Of a stretch of 64,000 bases of DNA, positions 18,121 through 27,496 are shown in pieces; the first letter of the stretch is position 1, and every line of letters starts with the position of its first letter. Source of the DNA: JBEKIK01 sp963838495 (lineage in GTDB: Bacteria; Planctomycetota; Planctomycetia; Pirellulales; Thermoguttaceae); NCBI GenBank assembly GCA_963838495.1, contig CAWIRC010000002.1, positions 434,001-498,000 on the forward strand, read 5' to 3'. The notes below the pieces were generated by a model that was not told the DNA's origin, made no database searches, and saw only the letters and a program-made list of their open reading frames with translations. Position numbers and translations under genes: made by a program.

Positions 18121-19509
18121 ATGTCACAAATTACTTGTGATGCCGTCGATTATTCAACATCGCCCGACTGTTCCTCGCAGATTGATGAATTCATGAATAA
18201 TCTTGTCACACGCAATCCAGGCGAATTGGAATTCCATCAAGCGGTGCGCGAGGTAGTCGAGACCGTGATGCCTGTGGTTGAAGCTAATCGCGCTTACCGC
18301 AAGTACAAGATTCTCGAACGCATGACCGAGCCCGAGAGGGTAATCATGTTCCGCGTTCCATGGGTCGATGATCAGGGTGAAATACAGATAAACCGCGGTT
18401 ATCGAGTACAAATGAACAGCGCAATCGGGCCTTACAAGGGCGGAATTCGCTTGCATCCCACGGTCAATCTCGGCGTGCTGAAATTCCTGGCCTTCGAGCA
18501 GGTGTTGAAAAACAGCTTGACTACGCTTTCCATGGGCGGCGCAAAAGGCGGATCAGATTTCGATCCCAAGGGAAAGAGCGACAATGAAGTAATGTGCTTC
18601 TGCCAATCGTTTATGAACGAGTTGTATCGGCACATAGGGCCCGATACCGACGTTCCGGCCGGTGACATCGGAGTTGGCGGGCGCGAGATCGGCTACCTCT
18701 TCGGCCAATACAAGAAGATCGCGAATCGCTTTTGCGGCGTGCTTACCGGCAAGGGTATGTGCTACGGCGGTTCACTAATTCGTCCTGAAGCGACCGGTTA
18801 CGGCGCGGTATATTTCGCCAAAAACATGTTGTCAACACGCGGGTTGGAATTGGCTGGGAAAAAGGCCGTCGTTTCCGGCTCGGGAAATGTCGCTCAGCAC
18901 ACGATCGAAAAACTACTCGAATACGGCGTGAAGGTTCTTACCTTATCCGATTCCGACGGCACTATTGTGGATGAAGACGGCATCAACGCCGAAAAACTTG
19001 CTTGGGTGATGGATCTTAAAAACAACCGCCGCGGCCGCATTGCCGAGTATGCCGAGCAATACAAAAAGGCCAAGTTTCTTGCCCGCAAGAAACCCTGGAA
19101 TGTGCCCTGCGACCTGGCTTTTCCCAGCGCTACTCAAAATGAGATTGACAAAGCGGACGCCGAGGCGCTTGTGTCCAACGGTTGCATCTGTGTCTCGGAA
19201 GGGGCGAACATGCCCACTACTCCAAAAGGCGTGGATGTTTTCCTGAATGCGAAAATCCTATACGGACCGGGAAAGGCGGCGAACGCCGGAGGCGTGGCCG
19301 TTTCCGGCTTGGAAATGACCCAAAATGCCGGAGTTATGAACTGGCCCCGGGAAGAAGTTGACAACCGGTTGAGCCAGATCATGCATTCGATCCATGAAAA
19401 TTGCGTGAAATACGGCAAAAACGGTTCTTATATCAATTATGTGCAAGGCGCCAATCGAGCCGGATTCATAAAAGTGGCCGATGCCATGCTCCAACAAGGT
19501 ATTGTTTGA
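18121..19509 (+). CDS. gdhA: Glutamate dehydrogenase (NADP-type)
   Basis: The 462-residue protein contains the substrate-binding segments GPYKGGIRLHPTV and MGGAKGGSDFDPKGKSD with the catalytic lysine, PAGDIGVGGREIGYL, and the Rossmann motif VSGSGNVAQHTIEKLLE. Length and sequence match hexameric GdhA enzymes that form glutamate from 2-oxoglutarate and ammonium, usually with NADPH. An AAGGAG Shine-Dalgarno (18109-18114) lies six bases before the ATG. A rho-independent terminator follows. The divergent NrpR gene and the palindromes between them suggest that transcription follows nitrogen status through 2-oxoglutarate. Intact. Confidence 0.95.
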   Translation: MSQITCDAVDYSTSPDCSSQIDEFMNNLVTRNPGELEFHQAVREVVETVMPVVEANRAYRKYKILERMTEPERVIMFRVPWVDDQGEIQINRGYRVQMNSAIGPYKGGIRLHPTVNLGVLKFLAFEQVLKNSLTTLSMGGAKGGSDFDPKGKSDNEVMCFCQSFMNELYRHIGPDTDVPAGDIGVGGREIGYLFGQYKKIANRFCGVLTGKGMCYGGSLIRPEATGYGAVYFAKNMLSTRGLELAGKKAVVSGSGNVAQHTIEKLLEYGVKVLTLSDSDGTIVDEDGINAEKLAWVMDLKNNRRGRIAEYAEQYKKAKFLARKKPWNVPCDLAFPSATQNEIDKADAEALVSNGCICVSEGANMPTTPKGVDVFLNAKILYGPGKAANAGGVAVSGLEMTQNAGVMNWPREEVDNRLSQIMHSIHENCVKYGKNGSYINYVQGANRAGFIKVADAMLQQGIV

Positions 19510-19538
19510 TTAATTCTCTGAAATTTCCTCGCGAGTCA

Positions 19539-19583
19539 CCGGTGGTTGCGTTGCACATCTCCGCATCCACCGGAGGACTTTTT
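19539..19583 (+). terminator. Rho-independent terminator after gdhA
   Basis: A 12-base stem CCGGTGGTTGCG / CGCATCCACCGG with one mismatch and an 11-base loop is followed by AGGAC and five Ts. Confidence 0.75.
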
Positions 19584-19617
19584 ATATCACAGTCTGACAT
19601 GTTATATGCTGTGAATT

Positions 19618-22234
19618 ATGCTTGACACTCAACTAAGTACTGGGCTTCCGGGCTTGGACCAGGTCTTTAAAGGCCTTATTCCCGGAGACAATCTCGTCTG
19701 GCAAGTCGATTCCCTTGATGACTTTGCCCCCTTTGCGGTGCCTTTTTGCCAACATGCCCTCAGGCAGGGAAGAAAAGTGGTCTATTTTCGGTTTGCCGAT
19801 CATCCGCCTCTGGTTCCAGAGGAACTGGGCATAACTGTAAAAAAGTTGAATACTTATAAAGGATTCGAGCAATTTATAAAAGAGATTCATTCCGTGATTC
19901 ATGAGGCGGGGGCGGGCGCATATTTCGTATTCGATTGCTTATCCACCCTGGCTGACGCCTGGTTCAGCGATCGTATGCTCGGCAATTTTTTTATGCTGAC
20001 CTGCCCTTACGTGCTCGATCGCCAGGCAATGGCCTATTTCCCCTTGCTCAGGAACGGACATAGCTTCCATGCCACGCGCCCCATTGCGATGACCACGCAA
20101 ATTCTTGTCGACGTCTACAGCCACCGCGGATTGTTGTACATTCATCCCTTGAAAGTCCAGCACCGGTACTCGCCTACTATGTACATGCTGCATGTGTGGC
20201 AGGGCGATGACTTTAAACCCGTGACCCAGAGCGCTATAATCGCCGAAATCTTGACGTCCTTGCCCTGGGCGGGGCTGGAATCGGTGCGATTCCGATTGGG
20301 TAGATGGAACCGCAGTTTTTTGCAAGCCGAGGAGCTTTGGGAGGAAATACAGCGCGGACACCAGCCTCCCGAAGAAGCGGACAAAGTGCTGCCCAGCTTG
20401 CTCCAAATGATCATCTCCCGCGACCAGCGCGTCCTGCAACTCATCGCAAACTATTTCACTCTGGCCGACGTGCTGGCCATCTGGAGGCGCATGATCGGCA
20501 CCGGATTGATCGGAGGAAAATCATTGGGCATGCTCTTGGCCAGAGCCATCTTGTCCAAGTCCGATCCCTACTGGAACGACATTCTGGAAGCCCATGATTC
20601 CTTCTTCATCGGCTCTGACGTGTTTTATTCCTTCCTGGTCGAAAACGGCTGCTGGTGGCTGCGGCAAAAACAACAGGACCCCCGCACGTTTCTCAACGAA
20701 GTTGACGAGGCGCGCCGGCGAATCCTGCTCGGCGTCTTTCCCGATTATATTGTTAAAGAATTCGCCGAAATGCTGGATTATTTCGGCCAGTCGCCCATCA
20801 TCGTTCGCTCCAGCAGTCTGTTGGAAGATAATTACGGCAACGCATTCTCCGGAAAGTATGAGAGCGAGTTTTGCGCCAATCAAGGCCCTCACGAAAAACG
20901 GCTGCAAGATTTCATCTCCGCCGTAAAAGCCATATACGCCAGTTCGATGAGCGAAAAGGCCTTGCTCTATCGCGCCCAGCGGAAATTGCTCGACCGCGAC
21001 GAGCAAATGTCCATTTTAGTCCAACGTGTATCGGGGCAATGGAGCGGCGGCCTGTTTTATCCCCATGCGGCCGGCGTAGGTCTCTCCTTGAATCCCTATG
21101 TATGGAATAAAAACATCGATCCCCGGGCGGGAGTGTTGCGCCTGGTCTTCGGCCTGGGAACCCGCGCCGTGAACCGCTCAGACGACGATTATACGCGAGT
21201 CGTCGCCTTGAATACCCCCCAACTCCGCCCGGAAGGTGATTTCGACAAAATGCGGCAATACTCGCAACGCAAGGTTGACGTGCTGGATATGGCCTCTAAT
21301 CAACTAGTGTCCAAAGACTTTCGCGATGTTGTGCGGGTAAGCACCGATTTGCCCTTACCCATCGTCACTACAGCGACCGGAGGCGGCGCCGCGCTGCCGC
21401 CGGGATCTTCCGCGGCTACCGCTCCCGATGCCACATTGACTTTCGATCACATGCTCTCGCAAACGTTTTTTGTCGCGGATATGCGGCTGATGCTCGATAC
21501 GCTCCACAAGGCGTATGAATATCCGGTTGATGTCGAATTCACAGCCAACTTTTCCTCGCCCGACAACTTCAAGATCAACCTGGTTCAGTGCCGGCCCTTG
21601 CAAGTCGCCTCAAGTGAGGCTATGGTTGAATTGCCCCAATTCACGTCACGCGAAAATCTGCTCCTCGATGCGCATGGTGCCGTGATCGGTACAGGCCGCG
21701 CTTTGAATATCGACCGTTTCGTATACGTCTCTCCCGCGTCTTATGGAATTCTCCCCATCCAAGATAAATACTCAGTGGCGCGACTGATAGGCAAGCTCCT
21801 CCACATCGACGATTCTAAACCGCGGAATATCATGCTGCTCGGTCCCGGGACGATGGGGAACTTCCACGCCGTCGCTGGGTGTGCCTGTCGTCTTTGCCGA
21901 AATCGATAATATTTCCGTCCTCTGCGAAATCGTCGCCATGCGCGACGACCTGATTCCAGACGTCTCACTGGGAACGCATTTTTTTAATGATATTGTTGAG
22001 ATGGATATCCTCTATCTGGCCTTGTTTCCCCAACGCCAAGAGAACTATTGGAATCAGTCCTTTTTCGAGCAGTCGCCCAACCAACTCTCGACCTTGATGC
22101 CGGAGGCAGAGGACTGGTCGCATGTAATACGCGTGATCGACATAAAACCGCCTTCCTTTAATGAGGAAAGTATACAATTGCTGTCCGATAACCTCGCGCA
22201 ACGCGTGGTCTGTTTTAACAAGACTTCACAATAA
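19618..22234 (+). CDS. KaiC-like/PEP-synthase ATP-grasp fusion protein, one frameshift
   Basis: The N-terminal about 230 residues look like a RecA/KaiC domain (STGLPGLDQVFKGLIPGDN, VVYFRF, YFVFDCLSTL), but the Walker A loop is replaced by DSLDDFAPF, so ATP binding there is doubtful. From about residue 300 it carries the PEP/pyruvate-binding ATP-grasp domain of PEP synthase/PPDK (GLIGGKSLGM, IIVRSSSLLEDNYG, INLVQCRPLQ). No phosphohistidine swivel domain or PEP-binding barrel follows. Instead there is a C-terminal domain with GRWGTSTPSLGVPVVFAEID. An extra A near 21850 interrupts the frame; removing it restores that motif and continues to the stop at 22234 (about 870 residues). The N-terminus starts 109 bases after gdhA, behind a terminator. 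Function is not known; it cannot be a complete PEP synthase. Confidence 0.75.
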
Positions 22235-22461
22235 ATGATCGGAAATAGAGAAACAAAACACGTTCTCTACTGCCATATAATGAGTAGTTTCGCCGGGGTG
22301 AGGCGTGACTGCCCATTTATATAGTCTTCTACAAAATGACCATTATGAAATGAGCAGCAGCCGTATTTTTTATTTTAGCGGCGCGATGTTTACCTGCTCG
22401 TAGTTCCGGCACTGCGCTAAAACGCCTAGCCAGGCATCCCAAAATTTCACGATGGAATAGC

Positions 22462-23157
22462 GTCTTGGCCGAATATGTAGTCGGCGAGCTTGGCGTCGCC
22501 ACCATGGAACTGAAATGGGGCCAAGGCGCCAAGATCTATTTGTTGACCATCGACGGCGCCGGACGGCGGCACCGGCATGAGCCCCTGGCGCATGATGGTC
22601 GAATGGGGCATTCCCACCTTTTATCTCCAGTGCATGACCAACGAATTGGTCGCAATGCTGCGGAAAAAAGGCGCCTTCATCCCCGATATCGCCATGGCCG
22701 GCGGCTTCTCCACCGAAGACCACATCTTCAAAGTCCTGGCTATGGGCGCTCCCCATACCAAGGCCGTGTGCATGGGCCGGGCACTGATGATCCCCGGCAT
22801 GGTCGGCAAAAACTTCGACGAGTGGCTGAAAACCAACAAACTCCCCAAGGAAATCAAGCCCTTCGGCAATTCCAAGGAAGAACTCTTCGTTTGCTACGAA
22901 GAGTAAAGGCCAAGTACGGCAAGGACACCGACTCCATGCCCCTGGGAGCAATCGCGCTTTTCAGCTTCGTGCAGAAACTTCGCGTCGGTCTCCAGCAGTT
23001 GATGGCCGGCGCACGGCGCTTCAATACCTCCTGCATATCCCGCGACGACCTGTGCACGCTCACCGAGGAAGCGGCAAAAATCAGCCGCATCCCCTACGTC
23101 ATGGACGCTTACCGTGCCCAAGCCGTGGAAGTCATGAACGGAAACGGCGCGGCCTAG
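22462..23157 (+). pseudogene. FMN-binding glutamate synthase remnant
   Basis: Fragments of a GltB-type FMN domain are present: LAEYVVGELGVATMELKWGQGAK, then directly ...LLTIDG followed by frame-shifted TGMSPWRMMVEWGIP, AMAGGFSTEDHIFKVLAMGAP, CMGRALMIPG, and MPLGAIALFSFVQKLRVGLQQLMAGARRFN to the end. Full-length relatives have roughly 80-90 more residues between GQGAK and the TIDG motif and some 200 more at the N-terminus. Both are missing here, which one-base errors cannot explain. There are at least two frameshifts as well (near 22563 and 22905). It is therefore a true remnant of a glutamate synthase-like enzyme, in the same cluster as an intact gdhA. Confidence 0.8.
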
Positions 23158-23259
23158 GCCCGCGGCATGCATTCGCAGCGGCAGTTAACCCGCTGCTCCA
23201 AATTATTATTGCGATCCGACGTTTATCAGAGATCGTTGCCAGCCTAATGTATAAATCAG

Positions 23260-23302
23260 AACGCATAACGAGGAATTTATTCGCCTCGTTATGCGTTTTT
23301 TT
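23260..23302 (+). terminator. Strong rho-independent terminator
   Basis: A 14-base perfect stem AACGCATAACGAGG / CCTCGTTATGCGTT with a ten-base loop runs into seven Ts. It follows the glutamate synthase remnant. The rest of 23158-23580 shows no gene. Confidence 0.8.
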
Positions 23303-23607
23303 ATTCGGCCAAAATCAATGCGGGAATGCTGCTTTGTTTTTTAATCCACAGAAACGTACTCTAAATAGGTATCTCCCTTCCCAGTAAGCACTTATGCAAA
23401 TCGTAAAAAGAGAAAATCGTAGCAAAAACGGTTCCCGGCGGGATTTATAGAGATTGTTGTTGGATTAAGAATAATCAGATAGTTGCGCCCGCAGAATTCT
23501 GCTAAAATACGATTTCCAGGGATCACTATCGAAAACTACCTATTCTCGGGAAAAGGAGTTCATCGGCTGCATCTTAGCGAGTGCAACAATCTCCAAGGAA
23601 AGCATTT

Positions 23608-26600
23608 ATGGATGGCGATTTCCAGCAGGCGCAGCCCGAGTCCCATGACCCTGGAATAAATTTCTCCGGGCCCGTGGAAAACGCACAATCAGAAGATCTT
23701 TCAAGTCTCCCGCCTGATTCCGGCAACCGTCAAAAAGATAATCGAGAAAAATGGGGTCGGAATTCCGCAAACAGTCTGCCCACGCTGGCCCGGCAGCGCC
23801 GTCTTGACCTTTGGGACGATCGTCTGTTGCAGTTTTTCACGCCGCGGCGCCTGTTGTCGCTTCCTCCGCTCTGGCGCTACTCCTTGGCTGTCCTCGTCGT
23901 AGCCGCGGCTACCGCCTTGCGCTGGGCCGTGATTCCCTGGATGGGAACCCTCGTCGCCTACAACTTCGCCCTTATCGCGGTGGTTATTAACACCTTGCTC
24001 CTGGGAATCGGGCCGGGATTGCTCTCCGTCTTGTTGGGTGACGTCGCGGTCGAAGTCTTTATCGTCGGATCACTCCCCACGATGTTCGAGGCGACCACGC
24101 TGATCAGGTTTGGCGTGGCCGCGATAATTGGCGTTTTCATATGTTGCATACTTCACACCATCCGCGTCGCACAAATCAAGGCGCAAGCCAGCGAGGCCCG
24201 GCTGGCCGCCTTCGCCGCCGCCACCTTCGAAGGGATCATCGAAAGCAAAGACGGGCGGATAGTGGATTGCAACGAGCAGTTCGCCCGCATGGCCGGCCTA
24301 TCGCCGGCCGAGCTGAAAGGCATGCCCATCGCCGACCTCATCGCCCCCGATGACCGCCAGCGCGTAATGGCAAATATCCGCGAAAACCGCGAATCGATCA
24401 TCGAACATGCCATGCTCCTGAAAAACGGCACTCGCATCACCGTCGAAGCCCACGGCCGCCCCGTGTCCCCCGGTAGCTCCACCCGCCACACGACCGTCTG
24501 CAACATCACCGATCGAAAGCGAGCCGAGGAGGCCTTGCGCGAAAGCGAGGCACGCCGCAAGGTGGCCGAAGCCCTCCAAGCCGAACGCATTCGTTTCAAC
24601 AGCGTGCTCGACATGCTCCCCGCTTACGTGGTCCTCTTGTCGCCCGATTATCACGTGCCCTTTGCCAACCGCTTTTTCGAGGAACGATTCGGAAAGTCCA
24701 ACGGCAAACGCTGCTTCGAATATCTATTCAATCGCAGCGAACCTTGCGAGAACTGCGAAACGTTCAAGGTCTTCGAAACCAACGCCCCCCATCATTGGCA
24801 GTGGACCGGGCCCGACGGCCGCAACTACGACATTCACGACTTCCCCTTCACCGACGCCGACGGCTCCCCCATGATCATGGAAATGGGAATCGACATCACC
24901 CAATGGCGCCTGGCTGAAGCGGCAATCCAGGAATTAAACGAAAATCTGGAAAAACGCGTGGCCGAACGAACCGAGGAACTGCGCCAAAGCCAGGATTTGA
25001 TGCGGGCCGTTACCGACAACTCGCCCGACGCCATCTATGTCAAGGACCGCCAAAGCCGGTGGCTGATGGCCAACCCCGCCGTGCTGCGGATCGTCGGCAA
25101 AACAGCCGAGCAAGCCCTGGGAAAAACAGACTCGGATCTCTACGCCAACCCCGAAATTGGCCGCGCGATCCTCGACAACGACCGCCGCATCTTGGAGTCC
25201 GGCCGGCCCCAGGCCTTCGAGGAAATCGCCGACGCGCCCGAGGGCAGGCGAACGTTTCTTTCCATCAAGGCACCGTGGCGCAACGCAAAAGGCGACATAA
25301 TCGGCGTCATCGGCATCTCTCGCGACATCACCGATCGCAAACGGGCCGAAGAATCTCTGCACGCCAGCGTGCAAAGATTCTACACCACCCTTTCCAGCAT
25401 GTATGGCAGCATCATTCTCGTCAATAATGAAGGAAAGGTTGAATTCGCCAACCAGTCGTTCTGCGATCTTTTCAATCTCAAAGGTCCTGCCAAAGACCTC
25501 ATCGGACTCACTTCAAACGACATAATTGATAAGGTCAAAAACAGTTATGAACAACCCGAGGAGGCGATTATCCGCATCCGTGAAATGGTCGCCCGGGCAC
25601 GACCCGTTATAGGCGAAGAAGTCGCCCTCTGCGGCGGCCGCACCTGCCTTCGCGATTTCATCCCCATCGACTTGGGCGGGAAACCCTTTGGAAGGTTATG
25701 GCATCATATCGACATCACCGATCGCAAGCGGGCCGAGGAGGCCCTCATCCAGGCCAAGGCCGCCGCCGAGGCCGCCAACGAGGCCAAAAGCCAGTTCCTC
25801 GCCAACATCAGCCACGAACTCCGCACACCCATGAACGCCATCCTCGGCATGATCGACGTGGCCCTGCCAAAGGCCGCTGATGCCACCGTCAAGGATTGTC
25901 TGAAAACCGCCAAGGGCTCCGCCGACCTACTCTTGACACTCCTCGACGGCCTCCTCGACTCCGCAAAAATCGAATCGGGAAAATTGGAACTCGAATCCGC
26001 CCCCTTCAGCCTGCGGCGGATGTTGGATCACCTTACGAGCGTGCTTTCCGTGCGGGCAAGCGAAAAAGGCCTGGCCTTCTACTGCCGCATGCCCGATCAA
26101 ATCCCCGACGCCGTCATCGGCGACCGCCTCCGCCTCCAGCAAATACTGCTCAACCTCGCCGGCAATGCCATCAAGTTCACCGAACGCGGCGAAGTTGAAA
26201 TTAGCCTCCGCGTCTCCCCTCGCCCGCTCGCGGAGAGGCGCCAGAGGGTACCCGGGGGTGAGGGCGGAAAAAATCTCCCCTCTCCCTTTGGGAGAGGGGC
26301 AAGGGGTGAGGGCGGACGAAACCGTGGACCTCGATTCGCAGTCCGCGACACAGGCATCGGCATCCCGCCCTCCGGCCTGGAGCGTCTTTTCCAGCCCTTT
26401 TCCCAAGCCGACGCCTCCATGACCCGGCGTTTCGGCGGCACGGGCCTCGGGCTATCCATCTCAAAAAGCCTCGTGGAGCTGATGGGCGGACGCATCTGGG
26501 TCGAAAGCGAACTGGGCAAGGGAAGCACGTTCTACTTCACCGTCCACCTGCCTTTGGCCAGGGAACTGCCACCCGACTTCGAGACTCCCGCCGCCCTCCC

Positions 26601-27419
26601 CGCCGCCACTTGCGCCACAACTGCGCATCCTGTTGGTCGAAGACAATCCCGCCAACCAGAAATTGGCGACCTACATCTTGCAGGATCGCGGCCATATCGT
26701 TGAGATCGCCGGGGATGGCCAGCAGGCAATCCACTTGACCGAGCGGAACCGCTACGAAGTGATCCTCATGGACGTGCAAATGCCCGGAATGAACGGCTTG
26801 GAAGCCACGGCCGCCATCCGCAAGCGGGAAATCCAAAGCGGATTGCAGAGTGCCGATCATCGCCATGACGGCCCACGTGATGAAAGGCGACCGGGAACGC
26901 TGCCTCGCCGCCGGTATGGACGGCTATCTATCCAAGCCCTTTAACGCCCAAGAGATGATCGGACTGGTGGAGAGTCTCTCCTGCGGCATTGCGCCCAAAA
27001 TGGAACCTGCCGGCGCGATGCCCATTTCGCCGCAAACTTCACCGCCGGCGCCGCCCCTGTTTTCAATCCCGAAGAGAGCGCTCTCCCACTGCTTCAACAG
27101 CAACGACATGGTGCGGCAAATGATCCAGTACTTCTTCGACGAAGTGGACAGCCTCTTCCTGCAAATGCGGGCGGCATTGGAAAAAGGCGACCTCGTCGAA
27201 GTCGGCCGCCTCGGACATCACATCAAGGGAACGGTGGTCTATCTCGGAGCCCATCCCGCCAAGGAGGCCGCCCTCCGCGTGGAGCGATTCTGCAAAACAA
27301 CCGGCGGCGATCCGGCCGACGCACGCCAGGCCGTCGATGCCCTCGAGCACGAGTGCCTGGCGCTTAAGGCCGCACTGGCCGGATATGCCCTGACCACCGA
27401 AACCAGCAGTGGCAAATAG
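23608..27419 (+). CDS. Multi-PAS hybrid histidine kinase with receiver and HPt, two frameshifts
   Basis: The ATG at 23608 follows AAGGA with eight bases of spacing; a GTG at 23581 is possible. Order: four membrane helices resembling DUF4118 (about residues 85-185), PAS domains (four regions, each ending in DITDRKRAEE or DITQWRLAE), a coiled coil (NLEKRVAERTEELR), HisKA with ISHELRTPMNA (H near residue 736), HATPase_c with NAIKFTE, DTGIGIP and GTGLGLSIS, a receiver with ILMDVQMPGMNG, and an HPt with LGHHIKGTVV. A shift near 26620 separates kinase from receiver (restored at QLRILLVEDN), and another near 26848 splits the receiver (restored at VPIIAMTAHV). A palindromic repeat lies inside the ATPase domain. 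It should pass phosphate through its own receiver and HPt to an unlinked regulator. Confidence 0.85.
26213..26313. repeat. Two palindromic elements inside the histidine kinase gene
   Basis: Two tandem copies of the intergenic element family (26213-26266 diverged; 26274-26313 near-consensus: TCTCCCCTCTCCCTTTGGG then AGAGGGGCAAGGGGTGAGGG) interrupt the ATPase domain between EVEISLRV and RFAVRDTGIGIP. The open frame reads through them, adding about 34 residues rich in Gly, Arg and Pro. Directly after the element another frame reads ADETVDL, which would fit before RFAVRD, so a one-base error near 26330 is possible. Confidence 0.85.
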
Positions 27420-27431
27420 GAAATTATACGA

Positions 27432-27471
27432 AAAGTCCCCTCTCCCTTTGGGAGAGGGTTAGGGTGAGGGC
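27432..27471. repeat. CCCTCTCC palindromic core, intergenic copy
   Basis: AGTCCCCTCTCCCTTTGGG then AGAGGGTTAGGGTGAGGGC follows the histidine kinase stop. The internal part is almost identical to the cores at 12064 and 61587. No terminal inverted repeat is clear here. Confidence 0.8.
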
Positions 27472-27496
27472 GAAATGTTGCTGAATTATCCAAATT

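Noticed and set aside
22240..22460. Possible 5' end of the glutamate synthase gene
   Set aside because: No homology in any frame before about 22462, so the N-terminal part is absent rather than merely shifted.
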